A stretch of DNA of 64,000 nucleotides from FEN-1219 sp963744305 (GCA_963744305.1 CAVUTF010000024.1:87675-151674); one strand, 5' to 3'. Shown: positions 8,917-19,777, numbered from the stretch's first letter. Notes: generated by a model not told the origin, from the letters alone. A program made the numbers and translations.

Positions 8917-9187
8917 CTTGGGATTCGCGCGCGTCCTCCTTTGAATATGCGCAGCCGACAGCCACTCGCGGACACGGGATGCCGCGGGCGCGCGGCTGCG
9001 TCGGGCGCCAAGCTCGCACCCAGGACGAATCATGGCCCGATTAGAGACGTGGACGACGAGCAAAGGTCCGACCCGCACCGGATGCAACGACCAGGCCTGC
9101 GCAAATAGCCTCTCCGGCTGCGGCACGGCCGCGGGCCGTGGGGGGAATACGGGTCGAGACTTCGCTGTCGCGATCGACCTGCGAAGC

Positions 9188-9567
9188 TCAGTCTCGGTTC
9201 TCGATCAACGCAAGCGTCTTCTTCGCGAGCTCGGGATTCGCGTTGATGGCGTCGCCAACGGACACATAGCGCTCGGGCGTCCATCCGTGCTGCGCGACCT
9301 TCGCGACGCTTTCCTGCTGCATCCGCTCTTGCACCTCCAGCTGGTCGTCCCCGCTCTTCGCCTTGGCCAGCTCGGCTTCGAACTTGGTCACCGTCTCGGT
9401 CAAATCGACATAGATGTCGGCGAACTTCTCAAGATCCGCATCGGACAATTGCAGGTTTTGGCCTTGGCCGACCGGCGGAGCGCCGCGCGCTCCCGGTTCC
9501 TGAGCTAGCCCGTCGAGCCGAGCACGAGGGTGATGGCGGCGAGAAGAGCAATGCTCAAACGTTCCAT
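9188..9567 (-). CDS. DUF4168-family exported protein (frameshift as read)
   Basis: ATG at 9567 follows GAAGGAGA and opens a signal peptide (MERLSIALLAAITLVLGSTG). A shift near 9505 turns the frame into a TAG; the neighbouring frame continues AQEPGARGAPPVGQ and then LSDADLEKFADIYVDLTETV. The mature part is helical with a KAK/Q-rich middle and ends FALI-type KKTLALIENRD. This order (LSD..LEKFA..., QEVQERMQQESV, GWTPERYVSVGDAI-A) is that of DUF4168 periplasmic proteins, whose function is not established. Confidence 0.72.
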
Positions 9568-9694
9568 GTCGTTCTCCTTCGTCCGGGAAAGGGCGTCGGA
9601 TGCAAGCTCCGTGCCCGCGGTACGCCCGGGCACGTTTCGTGCAGCCGGATTCCTACAAAAAGAACGGCCCAGGCACCTCGACGCTCCGAAAGCT

Positions 9695-12156
9695 ATGTCA
9701 CAGCGAGGTTTCTACGCAGGTCTTTTCCTGATCACGGCCTGCACGCTGATGCTGCAGGTCGTGCAGACCCGCATCCTTTCGGTCGTCGCCTGGTACCACC
9801 TTGCCTTCTTCGCGATCAGCATGGCGATGTTCGGGCTGACCGCGGGCGCCGTATTCGTGTATCTGAAACGCGAACGCTTCACGCTCGCAGACACTCGCCC
9901 ACGACTTGGCCTACTTCAGCAGCGCCTTCGCGCTCTGCACATTCGCTTGCCTCGCCGTGCAGCTCACGCTCGCGCCGGCCGTGACCTGGTCGCTCGCCGC
10001 GGGTCTCACGTGGGCCCTGCTCGCCCTCTGCATGGCCGTACCTTTTTTCTTCTCCGGAATCGTCGTGAGCCTCGCGCTGACTCGCAGCCCATTTCCAATC
10101 GGCCGAGTCTACGGAATCGATCTGCTCGGCGCGGCTGCCGGATGTCTCGGCGCGCTCGCATTGCTGAATGCAACGGACGCGCCGTCGGCCGTGATCTGGA
10201 TGGCGTGCGATCGGGGCTGCCGCGGCGCTGCTGTTCGAAGGCGACCACATCGGAGAAGCTCCGCGAAAGAGTCCGCCGCTGTATGGGCTGTTTTCGCGCC
10301 GGCGCGCGATCCTGGCCGGCCTCGTGATCGCGGCGCTTGCGAACGGCTTCAACGGCTATGGTCTGCAGCCCGTGATTTCGAAGGGCCAGTTCGAAGGCGG
10401 CGGAACCTACGCCTATCGCGAGTGGAACAGTTTCTCGCGCGTCGCCGTCGGCAGAGCCAGTACCGCGGCGCCCGCACATGTGGGGGCCGTCGCCGCTGCT
10501 CGATGGGGCGCGATTCGACGTCGAGCAGCGCGGCATGAACATCGACGGTGACGCCGGCACGACGGCGATACGGTTCCACGGCAACTTCGAGGAGATCGAG
10601 TTCCTGCGCTACGACGTGACAAACCTCGCGTACTTCTTGCCGGGCCGCACGCGCGCGGCGGTTATCGGCGTCGGCGGTGGGCGCGACGTTTTGTCGGCGG
10701 CCGTCTTCGGCTATCGAGATATCACGGCCGTGGAGTTGAATCCGGTGTTCGTGAGCCTGCTGACACGCAACCCGCACGCGGCGTTCACCGATCTCGCGAG
10801 CCTGACGGGCTTGCGACTGATCGTCGACGAAGGGCGCAGCTGGTTTGCGCGCAGCGCCGAGCGCTTCGACGTCATTCAAATGAGTTTGATCGACACCTGG
10901 GCCGCGACGGGCGCCGGCGCGTTCTCATTGAGCGAGAACGGCCTGTACACCGTCGAGGCGTGGCGGATCTTCCTCGATCGGCTGTCGGAGCGCGGCGTTC
11001 TCACCGTGAGCCGCTGGTACAACCCCGACGATCCGACGGAGACCGCGCGAATGCTGAGCCTCGCGGCAGCGGCGCTCCTCGAGCGCGGCGTCGAGCAGCC
11101 GCGGCGCCACGTCGTGCTCGCGGCACAGCACATGGTCGCGACACTGCTCGTCGCGCGCGAGCCGCTTTCGTCGGACGACCTTGCGCTCCTGACGCAGCAG
11201 GCCGCTCACTTCGAGCACAAGATCCTGGTCAGTCCGGCCGCACGCCAGCCGATTCGCAAGTCCTGCAGAGGATCGTCGACGCTCCGGACCGGCGCGCGCT
11301 TGAGGAATTCACGGCCGCGTTCGCCTTCGACCTGACGCCGCCGACCGACGATCGGCCGTTTTTCTTCAATCAACTCCCGCTCAACAAGCCGCTGCAGGCT
11401 CTCAAGTTCGCGCGCGAGCGCATCGACGAAAGCGGCGGCGTGAGAGAGGGGAATCTCGTGGCGTCCGCGACCCTGCTCGTGCTCTTCCTCGTAGCGCTAA
11501 CGCTCGTGCTCGCGACGATCGTCATTCCGCTGCGCTCCGCCGTCCGTGACGTCGGGCGCGCGCTCGCGCTCGGCGGCACGCTCTACTTCGCGTTCATCGG
11601 GCTCGGTTTCATGCTGATCGAGATCGGACTGTTGCAGCGGACGAGCGTCTTTCTCGGGCATCCGGTGTACTCGCTCAGCGTGCTGCTTTTCACGCTGATT
11701 CTCGCGACGGGCGTCGGCAGTCTCCTTTCGGACCGTGTGCCGCTCGACAGCCGCGCCAAGTTCGTGGCATGGGCCGCGCTCACCGCGGCTTATGCCGCGG
11801 CGCTGCCGCCGCTGCTGAACGAGTTGTTCCTCGCGTTTGACGCCTCGTCGCTGCTTGTGAGGGCCATGCTGTGCATCGCCGTCATTGCGCCTGCCGGAGT
11901 GCTCATGGGCTTCGGCTTTCCGACAGGAATGCAGCTCATCGCGCGCGTCGATCGCAGGCCGACGCCCTGGTTTTGGGGCGTCAATGGAGCCGCCGGCGTT
12001 CTTGCATCGATCGTTGCAGTCACGTGCAGCATCGCGTTCGGTATCAGCACGACGCTGCGCGTCGGCGCGGCGTTCTATGCCTTGCTGATTCCTGCAACGC
12101 TCGGTCTACTTTGGGGCGCCAGCCACCGCCGCCGCAACGAGGTGGCTGCGGCTTGA
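9695..12156 (+). CDS. membrane spermidine/spermine-synthase-like protein (several frameshifts)
   Basis: The locus encodes about 820 residues in four or more frame pieces. It starts MSQRGFYAGLFLITACTL with several N-terminal membrane helices. A Rossmann domain follows with VIGVGGGRDVLSA, VELNPVFVSLL, VDEGRSWFARS and FDVIQMSLID, the pattern of aminopropyltransferase-type (PF01564-like) enzymes. After DDRPFFFNQLPLNKPL come more membrane helices to the C-terminus. Such fused membrane proteins are common in environmental bacteria, but their substrate is unproven and polyamine synthesis should not be assumed. Shifts fall near 9895, 10205, 10485 and 11265; the coherent sense on both sides argues for sequence errors. 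Confidence 0.75.
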
Positions 12157-12374
12157 GCAGGACGTCCCGCGGCTTCGTCGCCGACGTCACTGCGCGCGTC
12201 TGTTTTGGTGGCTGCGGTGCGAACACCTCGGCCTTAAGCGAGCCGTGAGGTAGTTTCCGCGGAGACATTTCTAGAAATCACTTTAACTTCGTTCAGGTTC
12301 ATCGAGCACAGTACACGCGATGATGGTCCTCGGGCCGTGTCAGCGGTACTTTGCGGCGGGCTTCGGAGAAAGGG

Positions 12375-12899
12375 ATGCACAGCGTGCACGTTTGTTCATT
12401 TCTGATCGCGCTGCTCGGGGCGACTGCGGCTCTCGCCGAAGTGCGAGACTCGTCCCGCGCGGGCTTCACGGTCGAGAACACCGCCACGGTGCCGGTCGAT
12501 TCGGCCGCGGTCTGGAGAGCGCTGGTCGAACACGTCGACGAATGGTGGCCGCGCGACCACACGTGGTGGGGCGCTGCTTCGAAGTTGTCGATCGAGTCGC
12601 GGGCGGGCGGTTGCTTCTGCGAGATCTCAGGTGATCGTCAGGCAGCGCACATGCAGGTCGCGTTCGTGGATCCGGGCAGGACGCTGCGCTTGCTCGGCAG
12701 TCTCGGCCCGCTGCAAGGGATGGGCCTCCACGGCGTCATGGAGTGGCGGCTCGAACCGCTCGACGGCGGGACGCGGATCACGCTGTACTACCGCGCCGGC
12801 GGCTACACGCCGGACGACCTGAGTCAGTTCGCGCCGGTCGTCGATGCGGTCCAGGCGCAGCAACTCGGGGCTCTCGCGGAGTATTTGCGCCGCGCGTGA
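12375..12899 (+). CDS. exported SRPBCC (START-like) domain protein
   Basis: From MHSVHVCSFLIALLGATAAL the 174-residue product has a signal peptide cleaved near ALA-EVR. A START/Bet-v1-like domain follows: VDSAAVWRALVEHVDEWWP (first helix), FCEISGDRQAAHMQVAFVDP, MEWRLEPLDGGTRITLYYRAGG and a long C-terminal helix. These proteins bind hydrophobic ligands. The signal makes it periplasmic, unlike most relatives. The upstream frame to 12351 is open, but the signal peptide and GGAGAAAGG favour this Met. Confidence 0.8.
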   Translation: MHSVHVCSFLIALLGATAALAEVRDSSRAGFTVENTATVPVDSAAVWRALVEHVDEWWPRDHTWWGAASKLSIESRAGGCFCEISGDRQAAHMQVAFVDPGRTLRLLGSLGPLQGMGLHGVMEWRLEPLDGGTRITLYYRAGGYTPDDLSQFAPVVDAVQAQQLGALAEYLRRA

Positions 12900-12901
12900 C
12901 G

Positions 12902-13495
12902 TCAGAAGTCGCCGGAATCGCGCGGTTCGCTGGTGTAGGTGATGCCGCGCGCCATGACCCAGTCCGTCTGCTGCTGCGTTCCGAGCACGAACCCGTGCTC
13001 GCCGACGTGCTCGAAGCCGTGCTTCCGATAGAACGCGATCGCGCGTGTGTTCCGCTCCCAGACGCCGAGCCACAGCGTATCCGCGCGCAGCGTGCTCGCC
13101 GCTCGCAGCAGCGACTCCATCAGCAACTGCGCGATGCCGCGTCCATGCCAAGGGTGGTCCACGTAGAACCGTTTGACCTCTCGCGGCGATCGGCCTGAAA
13201 CGCAACGCGGCGCGCGACCCGCGTGCAGCTGCGCGTAGGCGATCAACTCGCCGTCGATTTCGCCGAGCAGGGTCTGCATTTCTGGGTCGCGCAGCTCGGC
13301 CGCTTGCTGCTCGGCGCTGAACGCCTGCGCGAGATAGAGGGCTACGTCCTCGGCGCTGTTGTCGGCCGCGAAGGTGGCGCTGAAAATGCGTCGGCCGAGC
13401 TCGGCGAGCCGGTCGGCGTCGGTCACGGACCCTTCGCGGATCTGAAAACGTGTGACGACCACGTCGCGGTCGATCTTGCGGGTCATAAGCCTCAT
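12902..13495 (-). CDS. GNAT-family N-acetyltransferase
   Basis: This 197-residue acetyl-CoA-dependent acetyltransferase has FQIREGSVTDADRLAELG at the N-terminus. Motif A is REVKRFYVDHPWHGRGIAQLL (V-x-x-x-x-x-G-x-G pattern), and motif B is LWLGVWERNTRAIAFYRKHGF, as in the RimI/PhnO-like group. The substrate cannot be told. It lies 10 bases downstream of the kinase/decarboxylase gene on the same strand? No: that gene ends at 13506 and this one starts at 13495, so they follow each other and may share a transcript. Confidence 0.88.
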   Translation of the reverse strand: MRLMTRKIDRDVVVTRFQIREGSVTDADRLAELGRRIFSATFAADNSAEDVALYLAQAFSAEQQAAELRDPEMQTLLGEIDGELIAYAQLHAGRAPRCVSGRSPREVKRFYVDHPWHGRGIAQLLMESLLRAASTLRADTLWLGVWERNTRAIAFYRKHGFEHVGEHGFVLGTQQQTDWVMARGITYTSEPRDSGDF

Positions 13496-13505
13496 CGCTA
13501 TGGCT

Positions 13506-16132
13506 TCAGATCATGACCTCTTCCGCGGGCTCGCGCAGGTTGTAACGCGAGCTCATCACGTAGCCGTAAGCTCCCGCATTTGCGATCAGCAGCACGTCGT
13601 TCTCCTTGGCGGCGGGCAAGAGCCGATCGGAGCCCAATCGATCGCCGGTCTCGCAAATCGGGCCGACGACGGTCATGACCTCGTTCGCGGGCTTGCCGAG
13701 GCGCGACAAGTTGACGATGTCGTGGTACGCCCCGTAGAGCGCGGGCCGGATCAGTGTGTGCATGCCGGCGCCGACGCCGACGTATTGCATCTCGCCCTTG
13801 CCTTTCGTCTGCGTGACCTTCGTCAGCAGCACGCCGGCCTGCGCCACGACGTAGCGCCCCGGCTCGAGCCACAGCTCGCGGTCGCCGCAGCCTTCCTTGA
13901 CATGCTGAAGCGCTCGGTCGAGCGCCGGCATTTCGAGTGCTCGTTGACCGCTCTTCTCGGGGACTCCCAAGCCGCCGCCGACGTCCACGTAGCGCACTTC
14001 GGGAAAGCGCTCGACGAGCTGCTAGGAGCTGCAGGCCCGTGTCGTTCCACGCTTCGGGCGTCAAGACGCCGCTACCCGTGTGTGCGTGCAGGCCGACGAC
14101 GCGCACACCCGCGCGGCGCGCACATTCCGCAAGCTCGTCCATCTCGAACAGCGGTACGCCGAACTTCGAGTGCACACCGGCAGTGCGCACGTGCTCGTGG
14201 TGGCCGCGGCCTTGGCCCGTATCGACGCGCAGGAAGACCTCTCGGCCCTTGAAGACTTTCCCCCAGTGCTGGAACACGTAGAGGTTGTCGATCGTCACCC
14301 ATATGCCCTGCGTCGAGCGCACCCTCGTATTCGCTGCGCGCAGCGAAATTCGGTGTGAACAGGATCCGCTTGCGGTCGATGCTCGGCACGACTTCGAGGA
14401 CGCGCGCAACTTCTCCCGGTGAGACGCATTCGAAGTTGAGCTCATGGGCGTAAGCGAGCTGCAAGATTTCGCGGTTCGAATTCGCCTTCATCGCGTAAAA
14501 AATCGCGTCCACGGAACGCAGCGACTTGAGCGACGCGATCGCGCTTTCGATGGTTTGCCGGTCGTATACGTAGGTGGCGTCGCGTTGCGCGCCGATCTCG
14601 AGTAGCTGCGCCTTTTTCTTGAACCACCACGGCTTCGGCAGCGTGGGCGACGAGGGTGCGCCGCTCTGTGTTGCTCCCAGGTCGCGCCGAAGACGCCGCC
14701 CTCGAATTTGTCCACGAGCAGGCCGTGCAAGCGCTGCACGAGCCTCGAAGCAGCCTCCGAGCTCACGACGAACGTGAGGTTCAAGTCGTTGGCCGCCTGC
14801 GTCACGAGGTGCACTTTCTGCTCTTGGAAGACCTCGAGCACCGGCGACAGCTCGTGCAGAATCGTGCGAATTCCCCTGCCGACGAGCGTGATCGCGGCGC
14901 AATCGGTGATCACCGTCACTCTGCACAGGCGTTGGAGATCCTCGGCGAGCGCCTCAATGGCGGCGAGGCTCGTGACGTTCTGCGCCATGTCGATCGAGAC
15001 GGTGACGTTGCTCTCGGAGGTGGAGATCAAGTCGACGGAAATACCGTGCGCGCGAATGCAATCGAACGCGTCGGCGAGAAAGCCAACCTGATGCCACATC
15101 TCCATCGATTCCATCGACAGCAGCGTGATGTCGTTGCGCGACGAGATCGCCTTGAGCTGCGGTTTGTCGTCGCCTGGAGCGTTGGAGATCACAGTGCCTT
15201 CCCATTCGGGATGCATGGTGCACTTCAGATATAGCGGGATACCCGATGAGCGCACGGGCGAGATGCTGCGCGGGTGCAAAATTCCGCCGCCCGCGGAGGC
15301 GATTTCCTGCGCCTCCCGGTAGTGCAGGCTCTTGATCAGGCGCGCGGATGGCACGGCTTTCGGATCGGCGCTGAAAAAGCCCGGCGCGTCCGTCCAGATC
15401 TCGAGGCGCCGTGCCTCGAGCTTGCCGGCGAGGTAGGCGGCCGATGTGTCCGAGCCGCCGCGCCCGAGCAGCACCGTCTCGTTTTGGTTATTGCGGGCGA
15501 TGAATCCCTGCGTCAGCACGATGCCCTTGACCGCGGCCATCCGTTCCTGGAGCGCACGATCGGCGGAGAAGTCGCAGCGCGCCGATAGATACCGCGAGCG
15601 CTCGGTCTGATCCCGCAGGTTCGCGCATTCGAGGAGCTCACGGGCGTCGAGCCATTGGACCTCGAGGCCTTGCGACTTGAGATACGCGGCGCCGAGGCGC
15701 GTGGCGGCGAGCTCGCCGGTCGCTAGCACGCGCGCGTGCACGCGCGGGCTGACCTCCGCGACCAGCTTCACGCCGGCGACCAGCTGCGCGACGCCGTCGA
15801 AGTAGTCGTCGAGGATGCTCGGCGAAAGCCCAAGCTCGTTCGCGAGCGTGTCGTGCTGCAGCTTGATCGTTTGCGAGCTTCTCGTCGGTGGCGAGGCCCG
15901 CGACTGCGGCATCGAGCAGGTCGATCAGCGCATTGGACACGCCCACGAGAGCCGAGTGGCAAACCACGGGGCGCACGCCCTCTGCGAGCCGATCGCGCAG
16001 GAGCTCGGCGATGACGGCCCAGTTTTGCGCGGTCGCCACGCTGCGGCCGCCGAACTTCATCACCACCCACGGGGAATCGGGATACGGCGTATCGACGGCC
16101 TGGCTCAGGCCGAGCGCTTCGTGGAGCGGCAT
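13506..16132 (-). CDS. lysA: bifunctional aspartate kinase / diaminopimelate decarboxylase (frameshifts as read)
   Basis: One reading path of about 875 residues joins the first and last enzymes of lysine synthesis. The N-terminal aspartokinase shows VMKFGGRSV and GRGGSDTSAAYLAGK, then ACT-type regulatory repeats (SMEMWHQVGFLADAF, SNVTVSIDM). The C-terminal PLP enzyme shows AIFYAMKANSN (Schiff-base Lys), HAHTGSG, VRYVDVGGGLGVPE, EPGRYVVAQAG, ICETGDRLG and AYGYVMSSRYN. This fusion is known from Xanthomonas relatives and some other gammaproteobacteria. Frames change near 15870, 14680, 14320 and 14030, so as read it would not be functional. Since lysine and diaminopimelate are needed for the cell wall, base errors are the likelier explanation. 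Confidence 0.88.
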
Positions 16133-16158
16133 CTGTCGATTCCTTGAATACTGATCTA

Positions 16159-17893
16159 TCAGGTCGCTCGAGAAGCGAGCCCGCTCAGATTGCGGTCCGT
16201 GACCGCCCCTTCGGAGGCCGAGCTCACCAGGTGTGCGTATTTCGCGAGTAGGCCCCGCTCGGCCTTAGGCGCCGGCGGCGACCAGCGGCGTAAGCGCTCG
16301 TCGATCTTCTCCGCGGAGACTTCGAGGTCGATCGTCTTGCGCTCGGCGTCGATGGCGATCCGGTCGCCGTCCTCGACGATCGCGATCGGGCCGCCGAGGG
16401 CGGCCTCCGGCGTCACGTGGCCGACCACGAACCCGTGGCTGCCGCCGGAGAAGCGCCCGTCGGTGATCAGCGCGACTTTGTCGCCGAGCCCCGGCCGATG
16501 ATGGCGCCGGTCGGGCTCAGCATCTCGCGCATGCCCGGGCCGCCCTTCGGGCCTTCGTAGCGAATCACGAGCACGTCGCCGGCGGCGACGACGCCGTCGA
16601 GAATCGCGCGCAGCGCCTCTTCCTCGCAGTCGAAAGACGCGCGCGCGGCCGGCGAAGCGCGTGCCCTCCTTGCCGGTGATCTTCGCGACCGCGCCTTCGG
16701 GCGCGAGATTGCCGTAGAGGATCGACGAGGTGGCTGTCGGCCTTGAACGGATCGTCGAGGCTGCGGACGATGTCCTGGCCCGGCGGGTACGGCGCGACGT
16801 CGGCGAGGTTCTCGGCGAGCGTCGTGCCGGTGACCGTGAGGCAGTCGCCGTGCAACAAGCCCGCGTCGAGCAAGGTCTTCATCAGCGGCCGGATGCCGCC
16901 GATTGCGAACGAGCTCGGACATCATGTAACGGCCGCTCGGCCGCAAGTCGGCCAGCACCGGCGTCCGGTCTCCGATTCGCGTGAAGTCATCGAGCGTGAG
17001 CGTCGATCCTCGCCTCGTGGGCGATCGCGAGCAGGTGCAACACGGCATTGGTCGATCCGCCGAGCGCGATCACGGTCGTAATGGCGTTCTCGAAAGCCTC
17101 CTTGCTGAGGATGTCGGACGGCTTGATGCCCGCGGCGCACGAGTGCCACGACGGCCTCGCCGGCCCGCCGGCAGTCGTCCTTCTTCGCGGCCGAGACCGC
17201 CTCCTGCGCCGAGCTGTTCGCAAGGCACAAGCCCGAGGGCCTCGATTGCGGACGCCATCGTGTTCGCGGTGTACATGCCGCCGCACGAGCCGGGTCCCGG
17301 GATCGCCGTCGACTCGACCTCCTTCAGCTCGGCATCGTCGATCTTGCCTGCTGCGTGGCGCCGACGGCCTCGAACACGGAGACGATGTCGCGGTGCTTCG
17401 GTCCCGGCTGGATCGTGCCGCCGTAGACGAAGATCGACGGCCGATCCAGGCGCGCCATCGCCATGACGCAGCCGGGCATGTTCTTGTCGCAGCCGCCGAT
17501 CGCCACGAGCCCGTCGAACCCTTCCGCCGCCACGACGGTTTCGATCGAATCGGCGATGACCTCGCGGGACACGAGCGAGTAGCGCATGCCGGGAGTGCCC
17601 ATCGAGATGCCGTCGGACACCGTGATCGTGTTGAAAAGCACGCTCTTGCCGCCCGCGGCGTCAGCGCCGGCGCCGGCTTCCGTCGCCAGGCCGTCGATGT
17701 GCATGTTGCACGGGGTGACCATGCTCCAGGTGGATGCGATGCCGATCTGCGGCTTTGCGAAGTCGGCGTCGGTGAACCCGACGGCGCGCAGCATCGCCCT
17801 GCTCGGAGCCTGCTTCAAGCCATCCACGACGAGCCGCGAGTGGCGGCGCGGGTCGATCGGCTCCGATTCCTTCTTATTGTCCTTTCTGGGCAT
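16159..17893 (-). CDS. ilvD: dihydroxy-acid dehydratase (frameshifts as read)
   Basis: IlvD dehydrates 2,3-dihydroxy-3-methyl acids to 2-keto acids in valine/isoleucine/leucine synthesis, using an iron-sulfur cluster. The N-terminal third is intact: MPRKDNKKESEPIDPRRHSR, STWSMVTPCNMH (cluster Cys), NTITVSDGISMGTPGM, and IGGCDKNMPGCVMAMAR (second Cys). The C-terminus GGPIAIVEDGDRIAIDAER is also intact. Between about 17340 and 16500 the reading jumps frames at least five times although family motifs persist. Total length (about 578 codons) is normal, so the gene is probably functional and mis-sequenced. The start follows a GC hairpin at 17912-17928. Confidence 0.9.
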
Positions 17894-17911
17894 GACGCTC
17901 GTTTGCTTGGA

Positions 17912-17928
17912 CCCCGCCTTTCGCGGGG
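17912..17928 (-). promoter_or_regulatory. GC-rich hairpin in the ilvD leader
   Basis: CCCCGC and GCGGGG pair perfectly around a five-base loop, ending 18 bases before the ilvD ATG on the minus-strand transcript. No run of T follows, so it is not a classic terminator. It may shape the leader or be incidental in GC-rich DNA. Confidence 0.3.
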
Positions 17929-18015
17929 CAGCGATTATCGCGTCCGAGCGCACGGGCGGCAACCGCGCTTTTCCGTGAAGCCTACCCAGACGCTTGCGCA
18001 AACAGCCCCGTAGCT

Positions 18016-19356
18016 ATGCTTTTCCAAGTGTCGGCTCAAGAGTATGATCCAGCCCCCTACCCCGATTCGGAAACTATGGATCCCAGGGATTCCGGAATCT
18101 TCCGGCTCGCGAGCGTCGGCAGCTATCTTGACGCGCTCTCGGCAATCACCGACGAGATGAGCCTGAAAGAGCGCAGCAATCTCATCTTCCTCGACCGCTG
18201 CCTACACGAGCATTGGGGACTCGGCCAGAACGTCATCCTCAACTGGTGCCCGGAAAGTGACGGCATTTCGCTCCTCGTGATTCCGCACTACGGCGTCGCG
18301 GCCTATTCCACGCAGGCAAGCGATCCGGCCCCGGTGCCCGGCGCTCCGGGTCAGAAACCGAAGGTCGATTTCTTTCAGACCTTGCTGTCGAGCCGGCGCT
18401 GTCTGACGCCCGCGCAATTGGGCAAGGTCGAGAAGCTGCTCGGAATCGAGAGAACCCATCTGCCGTTGCGGGAACCGCTGCGCAATACGCCCTCGCAGAA
18501 CGAAATCATCGAAAAGATGATCAAGCGCTACAGCATCACTTACGTGCCGAGCCGCGCCGTGTCGCTGTTCGACATCGTCGGGTTCAGCTTGCTGACGCCG
18601 TTCGAACAGATGATGCAGCTCAACAGCTTGTCGTACTCGCTGAATTCGGCCCAGGCGAAGTTGCTCACTAAGCGCATCGGCGTGGATTTCTCGCGCACGA
18701 CCACGGGCGACGGGTTCTACATCTGGAACCGCAATCTGAGCCTCGAAGGCAACGTCAATTTGTATCACTTCATGCAGCTCGTGCTCGCCGACAACGCGAT
18801 AGCTCATAAGAAAGCGCAGCACAACACCGTCCCGCGGCTGCGCGCATGTTTCCACATGGGCAGCAGCTACGAGTTCCACCAAGCGGAGGGGCTGAATCCG
18901 ACCCTCTACAACTACATCGTCGGCGACGTCACCGTCGAGCTCGCACGGATGATAGACCGCGCGCTACCGGGGCAGATCCTCGTCGGCGAGTTCCGTTCCG
19001 AGATGTCTCCGGGCGACTCAGACATGAGCGGCTGCGTCACGCTCGACTCCGTCGACTTCGTCGAGATGGCGACGCGGACCGTCGAGCAGCTAGCAGGCTT
19101 GGAGCTTTCCGGCGAGCGGGTGGACGCGATCCGCTGCTACCTGACCGGGACGCGCTTGGGCAACGGTGAGTTCACCGTGCGCCGCATCATCATCAACGAC
19201 AAGCACGGTATTTCGCGGCGCGTCTACAACGCGAAGGTCAATATCTACCGGCAGAACGCAGAGCCGATCCTGCTCGGCATAGAGGACCGCGTGCTCGATC
19301 CCAGCACCATGCCTGCCGAGGGCAGCGAGCATCTGCTGCAGCCGCTGCACGCTTGA
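18016..19356 (+). CDS. class III nucleotidyl-cyclase-like protein
   Basis: The 446-residue cytoplasmic protein has an N-terminal region of unknown fold (to about 170). Then comes AVSLFDIVGFSLLTPFEQM near 185-205, the cyclase metal-binding 'F-x-D-I-V-G-F-S' strand, and FSRTTTGDGFYIWNR near 232-246, the 'G-D-G-F' hairpin of class III adenylate/guanylate cyclases. LRACFHMGSSYEFHQ and YNYIVGDVTVELARM fit the later strands (cf. H-x-G ... G-x-x-V-N-x-A-x-R). The usual substrate Lys/Asp and transition-state Asn/Arg are hard to place, so catalysis is unproven. It faces an FHA-domain gene; the two may form a signalling pair. Confidence 0.7.
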   Translation: MLFQVSAQEYDPAPYPDSETMDPRDSGIFRLASVGSYLDALSAITDEMSLKERSNLIFLDRCLHEHWGLGQNVILNWCPESDGISLLVIPHYGVAAYSTQASDPAPVPGAPGQKPKVDFFQTLLSSRRCLTPAQLGKVEKLLGIERTHLPLREPLRNTPSQNEIIEKMIKRYSITYVPSRAVSLFDIVGFSLLTPFEQMMQLNSLSYSLNSAQAKLLTKRIGVDFSRTTTGDGFYIWNRNLSLEGNVNLYHFMQLVLADNAIAHKKAQHNTVPRLRACFHMGSSYEFHQAEGLNPTLYNYIVGDVTVELARMIDRALPGQILVGEFRSEMSPGDSDMSGCVTLDSVDFVEMATRTVEQLAGLELSGERVDAIRCYLTGTRLGNGEFTVRRIIINDKHGISRRVYNAKVNIYRQNAEPILLGIEDRVLDPSTMPAEGSEHLLQPLHA

Positions 19357-19362
19357 GCGCTG

Positions 19363-19691
19363 CTAGGGCGATTTGCCGACGGCCGGCTTGTGCCGAAGGA
19401 CCGGAACTTCAGTCGTCGCGAGGCCCACGGCGCGCGCGTCGTCGTTCGCGGCTCGTTGCGTTCCCGTGAAAAGCAACTGGTGCTGACCGACGGAGATGAG
19501 GTCGCCATCGCGCAAGCGATGCTCCCGAACCCTGCGGCCGTTCACGAAGCAGCCGTTCGTGCTGCTCAAGTCGATCAGCAGCCAGCCGTCGGTCGTCTCC
19601 ATGAATAGATTCTGATAGCGGCTCACGTGTCACGCGCTTCGTTGGAGCGGAGCACGTCCACTTCTCCACGACTAGCTAAATGGACTGGCAA
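19363..19691 (-). CDS. FHA-domain protein (frameshift as read)
   Basis: The FHA fold binds phosphothreonine peptides. Visible are an N-terminal strand (GEVDVLRSNEARDT) in one frame and, after a shift near 19628, SRYQNLFMETTDGWLLIDLS, then STNGCFVNGRRVREHRLRDG and DLISVGQHQLLF in the next. SRYQ stands where SR-x-H usually is, and STNG-x-FVNG is the family signature. A basic tail follows. The start is uncertain; I place it at TTG 19691. Its stop lies seven bases from the end of the convergent cyclase-like gene. Confidence 0.65.
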
Positions 19692-19722
19692 GAAGGCTCT
19701 AGCAGCTTTCCGGCGCAACGGG

Positions 19723-19738
19723 TACAGTTATACCTGTA
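19723..19738. promoter_or_regulatory. 16-bp near-palindrome, possible operator
   Basis: TACAGTTATACCTGTA is symmetric at 14 of 16 positions and lies 40 bases before the GTG of the gene at 19778, in an AT-richer patch between divergent genes. TACAG...CTGTA resembles repressor-type dyads, but spacing does not fit a LexA CTGT-N8-ACAG box. No protein can be named. Confidence 0.35.
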
Positions 19739-19777
19739 ACTAGAAGGTATGGTTTACCAAAAACCAGAGGATTAGCG

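Noticed and set aside
13498..14445. Separate gene opposite or beside the lysA part
   Set aside because: It is the same decarboxylase read in a shifted frame.
18202..18882. Minus-strand frame opposite the cyclase-like gene
   Set aside because: No signal, motif or start site; it mirrors the codon pattern of the plus-strand gene.
19723..19738. LexA box
   Set aside because: The half-sites are TACAG/CTGTA in the wrong spacing for CTGT-N8-ACAG.
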